DNA of 35,939 nucleotides. Source: Armatimonadaceae bacterium (GTDB lineage: Bacteria > Armatimonadota > Armatimonadia > Armatimonadales > Armatimonadaceae). Below the pieces are notes generated by a model, which made no database searches, was not told the DNA's origin, and saw only the letters and a program-made list of their open reading frames with translations. Where the stretch lies: NCBI GenBank assembly GCA_030446525.1, contig JAUJNC010000056.1, forward strand, positions 1 to 35,939, given 5' to 3'. Positions 25,280-35,255 of the stretch are shown here, one piece after another; within the stretch, counting starts at the first letter, position 1, and the number at the start of each line of letters is the position of its first letter. Both the position numbers and the translations under genes were made by a program.

Positions 25280-25720
25280 CAAACAAAAGTTCCAAGTTAT
25301 CCACAGGCTGTGGATAACTTTGTGTGCCCATGTTTGCCGAATGCGCCGATGAAAAGGACCGGTTTCTGCCGGGTTTCGCGCTCAAAAAACCGCTCTGGAA
25401 CGGGGGTTTTTGTGTTTTGGCAAACAAGTATTTCCACAGCCTGCTGGATAACTCCCGAAATACTTGTTTGCCTGCAATGCCTGTGGATAACTCGGCGAGT
25501 TATCCACAGTTTCCACAGGTTATCCACAGGCGGGGTGAAGTTATCCACAGTTTTTGTTTTCCCTTGTTGCCACTGAGGTGCCTAAAAAAGCCCCTGTTCA
25601 AGCCTGTTTATGATCGCACTGTTACTAAAGTGCTTTACTATAACAAGGCAAACAAGTATTTCCACAGTTTCCACAGGCACTACTGTTACTGCTACTGATC
25701 TTTATATAAAGAAGATAGTA
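25280..25720. other. Chromosomal replication origin oriC
   Basis: Directly after dnaA lie six perfect DnaA boxes TTATCCACA: plus strand at 25297, 25500, 25520 and 25541, minus strand at 25309-25317 and 25482-25490. The first two face each other with three bases between. Additional near-boxes ATTTCCACA and GTTTCCACA lie around 25430, 25510, 25658 and 25667. Three copies of a 16-20 base repeat occur between and after the boxes. At 25680-25697 CTA/CTG/TTA/CTG/CTA/CTG resembles a DnaA-trio, next to AT-rich CTTTATATAAAG. AAAAACC...GGGTTTTT (25383-25412) could be the dnaA terminator. The region is AT-rich against a GC-rich background and has no gene. Confidence 0.88.
25419..25667. repeat. oriC-specific repeat, two direct copies and one inverted
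   Basis: GCAAACAAGTATTTCCACAG occurs at 25420-25439 and 25648-25667. Its first part occurs inverted at 25457-25472 (GAAATACTTGTTTGCC). Each direct copy ends in a near-consensus DnaA box (ATTTCCACA). Confidence 0.85.
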
Positions 25721-25799
25721 GTTTATCCGAGAGCGTTCGCCCTGTCCCCCCGGTCTTTTTTGTAAGCCTGCTCGTTTAAGCTCGCTCGCTAGAAAGTCA

Positions 25800-25826
25800 T
25801 TGACAAGGAAGGGGAGGCAGTAGAAT
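25800..25826 (+). promoter_or_regulatory. Candidate promoter of the kinase/regulator pair
   Basis: A perfect TTGACA (25800-25805) and TAGAAT (25821-25826) with a short 15-base spacer, 22 bases before the kinase ATG. The spacer is shorter than usual, so the pairing is tentative. Confidence 0.4.
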
Positions 25827-25847
25827 GGCGATACAAAGGTGTCGCGC

Positions 25848-27743
25848 ATGGTCAACACCCCCGCAGCCTACCTGCCAGGCACTTCGCTGTCCCTGGCGCC
25901 CGATCAGATCGCTCACCTCAGGAGGCGTCGCTGGCCATCACCGCGTCGCTGGAAACGGAGGAGGTGCTCCGCCGCGTCGTCGCCGCGGCGCGCGCGCTCC
26001 TCGGCGTCGACGCCGTGGTGTTATTCGGCCTGGACCCCAACCGCTCGGACTTCCCGCTCCTGGCCGCGGACGGCCTGCCCCCGGGGCACACCGCCAGCGT
26101 CCACGCCGCGCCCGCCGAGGCGGCCGTCGGCAAGGCGATCCGGGAAGGCGCATCGTCGGCGTCGAGGATCTGGGCCACCGCCCGGCCGCCCTGCGCCGCT
26201 CCGGCAGCTTCGCGGGACGCGAAGGCTTCCGCTCGGTCCTGGCGGCCCCCCTGGCCGCCCGGGACGCGCCCTGGGCGCCCTGGCCCTGTACGCCCATGAG
26301 CGCCGTGCCTGGCACAAAGACGACACCACCCTGCTGTCTCTGTTCGCCTCCCACGCGGCGGTGGCCTTGCAGAACGCGCGACTTTACGAGCGGCTGAACT
26401 CGGCGCGCGTCGGGTACCTGCAAGCCCTGTTCCAGTTCGTCCCACCTGCTGGGCTCGTTCGTGCAGCGCGAGCCGCTGCTGGAGGCGATCCTGCTGCGGC
26501 TGGCGGGGTGGATGGGGGCGAAATACGGCGCCGTGATGCTGATCGAGCGCGGCGAGTCGGGGGAGGCGGAGGCGAAGATCCGCGCCCACCGGCTTCCCCT
26601 CGAATACGTGGCCCTCGTCAACGCGCCCGGGGGCATCGGCCTCGATCCGCGCCACCCCAACGGCAACGGACCGGCGTCGGTGTCGGCGCGCGTGAAACCT
26701 GCGGCCCTGCGCGGTGGGCGACGTGTTCGTGGACCAGCGGTTCGCGTCTTCCGCAGCCGCGCCCGCAGGGTATCTGTCGCTCGTCAGCGTGCCCATCTCC
26801 TCGCAGGGCCACGTCGCGGGCAGCATCGTCCTCTACTTCGACCGGCGGCGTGACTTCCCGCAGTCCGAGATGAGCCTGCTGATGGCGGTGGCCGACGAGG
26901 CGGCCCTGGCCCTGGAGCGCATCCGAGCTTTCGGAGCGGCTGCTGCAGGACGCCGTGGTAACCGTTCCTTCGAGGGGCGGGACCGCCTCGGGGTTCGTGT
27001 CCACCGTGTCCCACGAGGCTCCGGACGCCGCTGACCATCATCAAGGAGCTGGATCTTCTCGCCAGCGAGCAGGCCGGCGCGCTGAGGGCGAGACGCAGGT
27101 TTGCGGTTTCTGCCCAGGGCGTGCAAAGAAACACGGTGCGTCTTGCCGAGTTTGGTGAGCGATCTGCTGGACATCTCGCGGCTGGAATCCAACCGGTGGG
27201 AGATGGGGCGGGACCTGGTGGACGTGGGGCAGGTGGTGGCCGACGCCTGCGCCGAATACGAGCAGGTGGCGTCGAGCGGGGCGTGACGATCGCCTGCAAC
27301 TGCGCCGTCGGCGCTCCGCCGCTCGCGCCGGTGCGGGGCGACGCGGCGGATCGGGCAGGTGGTGAACAACCTGCTTTCCAACGCGGTCAAGTACAGCCCG
27401 CCGGGCGAGTACGTTTATCTTTCGTGCGAAAAGCGCGATACGGAGATGGTGGTTTCGGTGCGGGACCGCGGGCAACGGCATCCCCGCGGAGGCGCAGCCC
27501 CAGCTGTTCCAGAAGTTCTACCGCGTCGATTCCTCGACCACCCGCCTGGTGGGCGGGACCGGTCTGGGCCTGGCGATCGCGAAGGCGATCGTCGAGCAGC
27601 ACGGGGGCCGCATCTGGGTCGAGTCGGAGCCGGGGGCGGGCAGCACGTTCGCATTCGCGCTGCCCGCCGCGCAGGGCGAGCAAGGAAAGGTAGGAGGAGG
27701 GAGAGAAACGCGGATCGACCCGGAAGGGCCGGAAAGGAAATAG
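25848..27743 (+). CDS. GAF-domain sensor histidine kinase (multiply frameshifted)
   Basis: Start ATG 25848 (AAGGTG upstream). Order of domains through the frames: first GAF ([74 protein letters not shown]), second GAF ([53 protein letters not shown]), HisKA with the phospho-acceptor His in [18 protein letters not shown] (a slip falls right after SHE), and HATPase_c with [20 protein letters not shown] (N box), [14 protein letters not shown] (G1), [20 protein letters not shown] and [16 protein letters not shown]. No membrane segments, so it is a cytoplasmic sensor. Slips near 25920, 26140, 26270, 26445, 26700, 26930, 27015, 27290, 27345 and 27470. It forms an operon with the response regulator nine bases downstream. 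Confidence 0.85.
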
Positions 27744-27751
27744 GAGTAGCT

Positions 27752-28149
<398 letters not shown>

Positions 28150-28183
28150 TGGGGGCGGGGCAGCTTGCCATCAACTATCCTCG

Positions 28184-29199
28184 TCAGCCTAAAGGGGCAG
28201 CGGATCTCGACCGAGCGGATTGGCGCGTCAGCATGGTCGCTCTCGCGGGGCCGGTAGCTTCGCCCGAACAGGTCGCGGTACGCGTGTGCAGCGTGTTGAT
28301 GTCGCGGACCGACAGCCGGACCTGCCGGATCGGAAGGGTACATGATGTCGGCTGGATCGCTGCTGTGACCGCCGATCCCCAGGAAAACGTGGCCGAACTC
28401 GTGGGCGGCCACCAGGGCGAGGCCGCTGTTCCAGCAGATAGTAGAGGTTGATCACGACAAACGCCTGGGCGAGACGCCCGTCGGGTTCGAAATACCCGCC
28501 GTTGTTTGGGCCGGCGTACCCGGTGTTCCCCCTGTCCTCCAGGGCGAGCGTGATCTGGGCGGATGCGCGGCTGCTGGTGACCCTGGTACGCCACGACGCC
28601 GCCCGGTCGCCCGCACCCACAGATCGAAGCCGGAAAAGGACTTCCCGTTTGCGCGCCGCCGTCGTACGTCCGTTGTCTTCCAGATAAACGCGGACCGGGA
28701 CGTCGGGCCAGCGCAGCAGACGGTTGGGCAGGTTATCGGAGGGATCGATCTCGCCCGCGTAGTGCGGCGTAAACCCGTCGAGGCCGGGCGCGCGGCGTGT
28801 ACAGGGCCGTCAGGGTGGCGCTGCCGCCCGCCGTCAAAGCTGGATCGCCGGCTGGGGGGAGAGAACTCCTGCCCGTTCAGCAGCCACTTCTGAACTGCCG
28901 GTCTCCGATGCCCTCGGGGGCGGTCAGGCCGATGGCGATACCCTCCTTCCACGTGCGCTGGAAGGGTGTCTCTGCGGTGCGTCGGTGCTGGCATCGGGGG
29001 GCTGACCTGGACGGGATTTCGCCGCGTGCCGGAGGCGTTGACGGTGACCTTCGCGCCCGCTTGGAGGGCGTGGGTTGGCTGCCCCCGCCCCCACAACCCG
29101 CCGTTAGCGCCAGCCCGCCCGCGGCCCCGAGCGCCAGCGCCGTGACCCAAAGCGCCACAAGGCGCGCCGCCTGTTCGCTTTCCGCCGGATGTCTGGCAT
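28184..29199 (-). CDS. Matrixin-like zinc metalloprotease lipoprotein (multiply frameshifted)
   Basis: ATG 29199 has GGAAGGA upstream. After MPDIRRKANRRRAL a slip leads to LWVTALALGAAGGLALTAGC, a lipoprotein signal with a Cys followed by Gly/Ser linker. Later fragments are LQAGAKVTVNASG, the Asp/Arg-rich central part, ITLALEDRGNTGYAGPNNGG and FVVINLYYLLEQ. The catalytic segment AAHEFGHVFLGIGGHSSDPADIMYP contains HExxHxxGxxH and the Met-turn, as in matrixin/metzincin proteases, ending VRLSVRDINTL. At least six slips occur, so the N-terminal half cannot be reconstructed with certainty and the 3' end may lie anywhere from 28104 to 28228. Likely a surface-anchored protease. Confidence 0.65.
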
Positions 29200-29261
29200 C
29201 GCTTTTCCTTCCACGACATATACTCGGCGAAAAAGCCGGCCGCCTTGAGTGAAAAACGTGG

Positions 29262-29570
29262 TCAGGAACCGATCGGCGTCATTGCACGTTTGCCCTGCGC
29301 CGCCGCTCGGCGGCCCGGCCGCGTCCGCATGGCGCATGGCCCCCTCCTCCCTGGCGCCGGCAGTATCTCGCAGTACCGCACGTGGTCACGGGCGACCAGG
29401 AAAATCCGCCCCTCGTTGCTGAAGACGGGGAACTCGCCCGCGGTGACCATGTGGGGCGGGTGGACGTTCTGGTAAACGCTATGTTCGGCATCTTCCAGGG
29501 AATTGGCTTCGAGCATCTGCTGGACATAATCGTCCCGGGAAAAGTAATAACGCACAACAAAAAGCGCCAT
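29262..29570 (-). CDS. Small conserved-looking protein of unknown function
   Basis: 102 residues from ATG 29570 with AAGGAG seven bases upstream. The first 65 residues are well structured (ALFVVRYYFSRDDYVQQMLE, SLEDAEHSVYQNVHPPHMV, FSNEGRIFLVARDHVRYCEI), predicted alpha/beta with a DYVQQMLEANSLEDA helix. The last 30 residues are Arg/Pro-rich and look like read-through beyond a lost stop near 29340. No known family is recognised. It is divergent from the secreted gene at 29689. Confidence 0.55.
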   Translation of the reverse strand: MALFVVRYYFSRDDYVQQMLEANSLEDAEHSVYQNVHPPHMVTAGEFPVFSNEGRIFLVARDHVRYCEILPAPGRRGPCAMRTRPGRRAAAQGKRAMTPIGS

Positions 29571-29688
29571 CAGGCTCTCCTTAGAAAGATAAAGGTCATT
29601 TACCCGCAAAAATACGAATGGCGGCGGAAGGGCGTAAGCAGTAAAATGGTGCAACGCCGCACCGACGACCCACTGGAGGAAAGCACCG

Positions 29689-30162
29689 ATGCTCCCCGAC
29701 CGCCGCCTGGAAGGTTTTGTCGCCCTGATCGCCTTGATCGCCGCCGCCTCGCTTTTGGCGCGCGTGCCGGTCGCTTCCGCGGACGAGAAAGAGGACCTGA
29801 GCCGCTACACCGGGATCCTGCTGGACGCCCGCCACCTGCCCCGGATCGAGCGCTCGCCCGCCCCCGCCGTCTACGGCCCGGCGCCGGACCATCCGCTGCT
29901 GTATCCCGACCGCTCTCACGTCCCCACACCCGACGAGGTGCAGGAGCAGAGCATCGTCCGCTACTACCGCACCGAGGAAGAGGCCCGGAAGGGTGTCGGC
30001 GGCCAGAACCCGCTGATCCTGAAGGCCGACGCCGTGCTCAGCCCGGCGCACGACGCGCTGCGTCTCAGTGCCGGGGACCGGGCCCGCTTCGAGGACCTGG
30101 ACAGGAACCTGCACTTCACGCGCACCTGGCGGGTGGGCTTTCTGGTCCCGGCCAACCGCTAA
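29689..30162 (+). CDS. Secreted protein resembling the LPP20/FlgO-type C-terminal domain
   Basis: 157 residues, intact, GGAGG nine bases before the ATG, TAAAAT (around 29643) as possible -10. A signal peptide (FVALIALIAAASLLARVPVASA) leads into TGILLDARHLPRIERSPAPAVYG, a pattern I associate with the C-terminal part of LPP20-like exported proteins: LLDAR-L, VYG, then TEEEARKGVGGQNPLILKAD and DALRLSAGDRARFEDLD. No enzymatic motif. It is probably a periplasmic or surface structural protein. The family assignment is from memory of the motif pattern and needs checking. It converges with the PEP-CTERM gene. Confidence 0.6.
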   Translation: MLPDRRLEGFVALIALIAAASLLARVPVASADEKEDLSRYTGILLDARHLPRIERSPAPAVYGPAPDHPLLYPDRSHVPTPDEVQEQSIVRYYRTEEEARKGVGGQNPLILKADAVLSPAHDALRLSAGDRARFEDLDRNLHFTRTWRVGFLVPANR

Positions 30163-30520
30163 GGGCCAAGGTCCGCGCCGCCGCCGCACGCCCGCGATGG
30201 GCAGCAGGCCCGCGGCGACGAGCGCGAGCGTGCCGGGTTCGGGGATGACGTCCATGTTGGTGGTGAGGTAATCGTAGCGCGCCCGCGTCGTGGCACCGCT
30301 CGCACCCCCGAGCCCGGCGAACAGACCCATCCGCTTGCCGGCCAGGCCCTCCGACAGGTAGTTCCACGAGCTCAGGGCGTTGCCCGTGGAGGCGGCGCTC
30401 GGCGTGCCCACGGTCTGGAAACCGGCGCAGGCGTCATACCTGAGCGCGATCCGGCGCCCGCCCGGCGGAAGCCAGGCCGCGCGCGACCGCGGCCAGAACA
30501 ACGAAACGAGCTGCTCGCAT
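30159..30520 (-). CDS. Short PEP-CTERM sorted protein (frameshifted)
   Basis: AGGAG lies seven bases before ATG 30520. The start MRAARFVVLAAVARGLASAG is a signal peptide. A slip near 30440 leads to CAGFQTVGTPSAASTGNAL and SWNYLSEGLAGKRMGLFAG. The C-terminus VIPEPGTLALVAAGLLPIAG followed by RRRR is a complete PEP-CTERM sorting signal (motif, helix, basic tail). The stop needs one more slip near 30172, giving about 115-120 residues. PEP-CTERM proteins are exported and processed by exosortase, often in exopolysaccharide-producing bacteria; the exosortase itself is not in this window. Confidence 0.65.
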
Positions 30521-30653
30521 AGGGTCTCTCCTATTCTTGCTTCCCTCACAGGAGGCGTTGCGCCGTCCTCCACGACGGCTCGGTTGACGAGGTAAATGTT
30601 CTCGCCCAGCCCCGTATTTCCTCCTCGTCGCGGCTCCGTCTTCGCTTCTCGCC

Positions 30654-30683
30654 TTGCCGCGTCGGTGCCCGGCGTGCTACAAT
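30654..30683 (+). promoter_or_regulatory. pcrA promoter, probably leaderless
   Basis: TTGCCG (30654-30659), an 18-base spacer, and TACAAT (30678-30683). The ATG at 30690 follows six bases later, the expected transcription start. No Shine-Dalgarno sequence precedes it. Confidence 0.6.
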
Positions 30684-30689
30684 TGGTTC

Positions 30690-32951
30690 ATGAGTGCCCA
30701 CGACGATCCTCTCCTCGCCACCCTGAACCCCTCGCAGCAGGAAGCGGTGACGCATACCGACGGGCCGCTGCTGATCTTCGCGGGGGCGGGTTCGGGCAAG
30801 ACGCGCGTGCTGACGCACCGCATCGCCTACCTGATCGGCCGCAAGGGCGTCCGGCCCCGCAACATCCTCGCCGTGACGTTCACCAACAAGGCGGCGAGCG
30901 AAATGCGCGAGCGGCTGAACAGCCTGATCGGCGGGCAGAGCACGCGCGAGATGTGGGTGGGGACCTTCCACGCGGTCTGCGCGCGGCTGCTGCGGGAGCG
31001 GGGCGAGGCCATCGGGCTGCCCCGGGACTTCGTGGTCTTCGACGACGGCGACCAGATCATCCTGGTCAAGGAGTGCCTGCACCAGCTCAACCTCGACGAC
31101 CGCCAGTACCCGCCGCGGGCCTGCCTGGCGCTCATCTCGCAGGCCAAGGAAAAGCTGATCGCGCCGGAGAGCTTCCCCCGACAATTTTCGGGCGTCTTCG
31201 AGGGCGTCGTCGGCAAGATCTACACGCTGTATCAAGAGAAGCTCTCTCTGAACCGCGCCCTCGACTTCGACGACCTGATCATGAGGGCCTGCCGGCTGCT
31301 GGAGCAGCGCGAGGACGTGCGCGCGCACTACCAGGACAAGTTCCGCTACGTGCTCGTCGACGAGTTCCAGGACGTCAACCACGCGCAGTACATGCTGACG
31401 CGCCTGTTGTCCGACAAGCACCAGAACCTGTGCGTGGTCGGGGATGATGATCAGAGCATTTACGGGTGGCGCGGCGCCGATGTCAGCATCATCCTGGCGT
31501 TCGAGCGCGACTACTCCGGCGCGCGCACCGTCAAGCTGGAGCAGAACTACCGCAGCACCAAGAACATCCTCGACGCCGCCTACCACGTGGTGCGCAACAA
31601 CCGGGGGCGCAAGGACAAGCGGCTCTGGACCGAGAACATCCGGGGCGAGGAGATCTCGCTGCACGAGGCGATGAACGAGCAGGAGGAGGCGGTCTTCGTC
31701 GCCACGACGGTCCAGGAGGAGATGGCGACCCGGCAGTGGCGGCTGTCCGACTTCGCCGTCCTGTACCGCACCAACGCCCAGTCCCGCGTCCTGGAAGAGG
31801 TGTTCATCAACTACAAGATCCCCTACAAGATCATCGGCGGCGTCAAGTTCTACGAGCGGCGCGAGATCAAGGACATGCTCGCCTACCTGCGGCTCGTGCA
31901 CAACCCGTACGACAGCGTGTCGCTGCGCCGCGTGATCAACGTCCCGGCGCGCGGCATCGGAACGGGGACGTGGCAGAAGATCGAGGAGCGGGCCGCGATG
32001 CAAAGCGCCACGCTCTGGGACGTTTTGGGCGACCTGTCCGGCATCGAGGGGGTGCGGCCCAGCACGCGCAAAGCGGTGCAGGGGTTCGTTACCCTGATCG
32101 CGTATCTGCGGGGCAAACGGGACGAGCGCAGCGTGACCCGGATCCTCGAAGAGGTCATCGAGAACACCGGCTACGTCCGCGAGCTGGAAAAGCGAGCGCT
32201 CGATCGAGGCGCAGGGGCGTATCGAGAACATCAAGGAGCTTTTGTCGGTCACGCAGCAGTTCAGGCGACCCCGGAGGACAGGTCCCTGCAGGCGTTTCCT
32301 AGAGCAGACGGCGCTGATCGCCGACATAGACACCCTGGAAGAGGGGACCGAGGCCGTGACCCTGATGACTTTGCACTCGGCCAAGGGGCTGGAGTTCCCG
32401 GTGGTGTTCCTGGTCGGCCTCGAGGAGGGTGTCTTCCCCCACGCGCGCTCGATACAGCGACAGCGAGATGGAGGAGGAACGGCGCCTGGCCTACGTCGGC
32501 ATCACGCGGGCCAAGGAGGAGCCTGCACCCTCCTTCGCCGCCCGGCGCACCCTCTTCGGCTCGACGCAGATCAACCAGGTGTCCGCTTCGTGCGCGAGAT
32601 CCCCGAAGAGCTTTCCGGATAGCGGGAAAGGGGGGAAGCGGCCCGCAGCCATCGGCGCCGGCGCGCGCGTCGTGGGCCGCTGGTCCGCGACGAGTACTGC
32701 AGGTGAGCCCGTGGGAGGAGGCCCAGGCGGGCGCGAAGCGGCGGCACGGGCAGCGCCCCCCGAAACCGGCGACACGAGCCAAAGCGAAACCTTCAAGATA
32801 GGCCAGAAAGTCAAGCACGCCGTCTTCGGCCAGGGCATCGTCGTCGGCGCCGTCCCGGCCCAGGGCGATGATGCCCAGATCCACGGTCGCCTTCCCCAAA
32901 GTCGGCGTCAAGAAGCTCGTCGCCGGCTTCGCCTGGCTGGAAAAAGTGTAG
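30690..32951 (+). CDS. pcrA: UvrD/PcrA-type ATP-dependent DNA helicase (frameshifted in 3' third)
   Basis: The first 510 residues are in one frame: Q-motif LNPSQQEAV, Walker [17 protein letters not shown], motif Ia [30 protein letters not shown], motif [13 protein letters not shown], motif [19 protein letters not shown], motif [16 protein letters not shown], and [16 protein letters not shown]. Slips begin near 32195, then 32290, 32450, 32520 and 32600. Motifs V and VI are recovered as [20 protein letters not shown] and [16 protein letters not shown]. The C-terminal [18 protein letters not shown] and [17 protein letters not shown] form the Tudor-like domain that binds RNA polymerase in PcrA/UvrD. 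About 753 residues, normal. It unwinds DNA 3' to 5' in repair and in removing stalled complexes. Start chosen at 30690 just after the promoter. Confidence 0.93.
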
Positions 32952-33063
32952 ACCGCCCGCACTGACCATCTTCAGGCGCATTGGTGCGGGAAACCCGGTG
33001 GTTTGTGCATGATCGAGGGGCGGGTTCTGGCACGACAGGGAGAGGGCTGGACAAGGATAGATT

Positions 33064-33655
33064 ATGTCAGGAAGCGCAGGGTTTGGAGCGGGTTTGTGTT
33101 TTCTTCAGGTCCGTGATGAGGGGCGCGGCCTGCGTATGTGGGGCGGCGCGGCAGATGGGGCGGGCGCTCGCGCGCCAGATCGGGCTGGTTTATGGCGGCG
33201 GGAAGGTCGGCCTGATGGGCGAGGTGGCCGATGCGGTTCCGGCGGAGGGCGGCGAGGTGATCGTGGGGTCATCCCGAGGCGCTGATGGCCTGGGAGATGG
33301 GGCACGCAGGGCTGACGGAGCCTGCGCGCGTGGTCGGCTCGATGCACGAGCGCAAGGCGCTGATGGCGGACCTTGCGGACGCGTTCATCGCGCTCCCGGC
33401 GGCTGGACGTGGGAGGAGTTCTGCGAGATCATCACCTGGGCGCACCCTGGGGCTGCACCCGAAGCCGCGGCCTGCTCAACGCGTCGAGGGGTTCCGGCGA
33501 TCCCCTGCTGTATTCGACCACGCGCTCCGGTAGCGGTTCGTGCGGCCGGAGCACCGCGCGCCTGGTTCTGGAAGAGCGGGACCCAGAGCGCCTGCTGGAT
33601 CGCATGGCGCGCTACCAGGCCGCTCTGGCCAAAGTGGATCGATACGGATCAATCG
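33064..33655 (+). CDS. LOG-family nucleotide 5'-monophosphate phosphoribohydrolase (frameshifted)
   Basis: AAGGA lies six bases before ATG 33064, but the start is uncertain. The family sequence is spread over three frames: LERVCVFF (normally VFCGSS), AARQMGRALARQIGLVYGGG, KVGLMGEVADAV, then MAWEMGHAGLTE and SMHERKALMADLADAFIALP, then GWTWEEFCEIITWA, together the conserved PGGxGTxxE active-site region with a slip in it. The end reads VRPEHRA and LVLEERDPERLLDRMARYQA. About 190 residues. LOG proteins release adenine from AMP or N6-modified AMP; in bacteria the physiological role is poorly known. Its end overlaps the dioxygenase gene tail to tail, and both ends carry base slips. Confidence 0.75.
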
Positions 33656-34449
33656 CCAAGCCGACTGTTTGTGGTCGCCGAGCAGACGGCGCTGGCGGGG
33701 GTCGCCGCCGCGAGCACGTCGGGATGGAACTGCCATGCGAGGTACGGCGAGAACCGCTGCGCCACGCCCCGCCGGCCGTAGTGCACCTGGAGCAGGTAGC
33801 GCACCGCGTCGCCGGTCATGTTCGCCGATCCCCGATGCCACACTTCGGAGCGGAAGAACAGGACGTCCCCCGCCTTGCAAAGCACCGGTTCGGGCTCGCG
33901 CCCCTGCCAGGCTGTCTCGTCGGGCCGCGGCCGGCGTCCCGACCGGTGCGAGCCGGGGATCACGTAGGTGGGGCACAGCTCGGGGGTTATGTCCGATAGG
34001 TAGTAGTGCGCCGTGCAGATGTAGACCGGGAGCTGAAACGTGCCGCTCGTCAGGAACTCCTCCGGCAGCTCCATGGCGATCTGATCGGCATGCAGTTTCT
34101 GGTCGGCCTTGCCGGGCCGCGAGCGCCAGGTAGTTTCGCCGATGATGTGACAGTCCGCCCCCATCGTCGCCTCGGCGAGCTCGATGATCCCGGGCCGGTC
34201 GAGGAACGGCAGCCAGAACACGTCCTGGTTGAAGACGTTTTTGAAGTGGTCCGTCGGGCCGGCGCCCAGCCGGTCCCAGTGGATCGGCCTCAAGCGGTCG
34301 ATGTGGTCGCGGCACGCGGCGACTTCAGAGGGCGAAAGTACCCCGGGGATGAGGGCGAAGCCGTCCTCATGCAGGGCGCACACCTGCCCTTCGAGGTCGT
34401 CGAGGGCGTACGTCCGCTGCCGATAAGTAAATTCCTGTGCTGCTACCAT
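33649..34449 (-). CDS. Phytanoyl-CoA dioxygenase (PhyH) family protein
   Basis: AAGGAG lies nine bases before ATG 34449, and TATACT (34477-34472) is a likely -10. The 266-residue protein has the double-stranded beta-helix fold signature: LHEDGFALIPGVLSPSEVAA, iron ligands His and Asp in KLHADQ, the distal His in SEVWHRGSANMTGDAVRY, and an Arg nearby for 2-oxoglutarate. PTYVIPGSHRSGRRPRPDE is the usual loop. It should be an Fe(II)/2-oxoglutarate-dependent hydroxylase with unknown substrate. The final 15 residues (SAVCSATTNSRLGD) look out of frame; shifting one base gives RQRRLLGDHKQSAW, more typical of the family. Confidence 0.88.
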   Translation of the reverse strand: MVAAQEFTYRQRTYALDDLEGQVCALHEDGFALIPGVLSPSEVAACRDHIDRLRPIHWDRLGAGPTDHFKNVFNQDVFWLPFLDRPGIIELAEATMGADCHIIGETTWRSRPGKADQKLHADQIAMELPEEFLTSGTFQLPVYICTAHYYLSDITPELCPTYVIPGSHRSGRRPRPDETAWQGREPEPVLCKAGDVLFFRSEVWHRGSANMTGDAVRYLLQVHYGRRGVAQRFSPYLAWQFHPDVLAAATPASAVCSATTNSRLGD

Positions 34450-34502
34450 GATGCTTTCTCTCCTTGCCCATAGTATAACAGGCGCGCCGACCCGACGTCC
34501 AG

Positions 34503-35255
34503 CTAGCCGGGGCAGTTAGCGTGCCAGGGGGTCCGGGCCGCGTTCGGGAGGGGCAGCGGGTACTGGCGCATCAGATGCACGCCGGAGTAGGGCAGGCCGC
34601 AGGGCTCTTTGGTCAGCGCGCCCTTGCTCATCCACCGGGCGTGCCCGTCGAAGAACATGCAGTTGACGCCCCCGTGGTGGCGGGCCAGGGCGAGGACGGG
34701 CTGATCGTAACCCTCTTTGTTGTACAGGTTCTTCGGCGGCTCGAACCAGGAGTCGTCAAAGGGAGCGCCCTTTTCGGTGACCACGATGATCTCGGCCGGG
34801 TTGTCCACCTGGGCCAGGGTCAGGCTCTCGGCGGCGCGGTTGGCCACGTAGGAGCGGGGCACGAGAGGTCTGCCGTTCTGCCCGTTCTCGGAGGAGTGCG
34901 GAACGCGGCCGGCGTCCTCGGGGCAGACGATGAGGCCTGCGGGGGCTTTGGTGTAGGGGAAGATCTGGTTCCACCAGCGGTTCTCGCGGGTCGCCCCGAG
35001 CGGCGCCGCCACGCTGGAGCGCGAAAAGTCTACATCGTGGCCGAAGAAGAACAGGCGCTCGTCGTAGTCCTGCGCGTACATGTCCAGCCCGACGCCGAGC
35101 TGGCGCATGTTCGACAGGCAGGTTATCTGCCGGGCCTTGGAGCGGGCCTGGGCGAAAACGGGGAACAGGATCGCGGCGAGGACGGAGATGATGGCGATCA
35201 CGACGAGCAGCTCGATCAGAGTGAAGCCGCCAGGGGCAATACGGCGTTGCGTCAT
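34503..35255 (-). CDS. Prepilin-type protein with H-X9-DG C-terminal motif
   Basis: 250 residues, intact, AAGGA ten bases before ATG 35255. N-terminal class III signal: a short basic leader, then G/FTLIELLVVIAIISVLAAIL, cleaved before the Phe and N-methylated by prepilin peptidase. The body starts FPVFAQARSKARQITCLSNM, MRQLGVGLDMYAQDYDERL. Near the end HHGGVNCMFFDGHARW is the H-X9-DG motif found in the very numerous pseudopilins of Armatimonadota and Planctomycetes. It is likely part of a type II secretion or pilus-like surface structure. A partial relative lies at 35481. Confidence 0.92.
   Translation of the reverse strand: MTQRRIAPGGFTLIELLVVIAIISVLAAILFPVFAQARSKARQITCLSNMRQLGVGLDMYAQDYDERLFFFGHDVDFSRSSVAAPLGATRENRWWNQIFPYTKAPAGLIVCPEDAGRVPHSSENGQNGRPLVPRSYVANRAAESLTLAQVDNPAEIIVVTEKGAPFDDSWFEPPKNLYNKEGYDQPVLALARHHGGVNCMFFDGHARWMSKGALTKEPCGLPYSGVHLMRQYPLPLPNAARTPWHANCPG

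Noticed and set aside
25290..25700. The repeats in this region as a CRISPR array
   Set aside because: The repeat units are nine-base DnaA boxes in both orientations with irregular spacing, and no cas genes occur in the window.
30546..32384. A minus-strand 612-codon frame opposite pcrA
   Set aside because: The plus strand holds all helicase motifs in order. The antisense frame has no ribosome site or domain.
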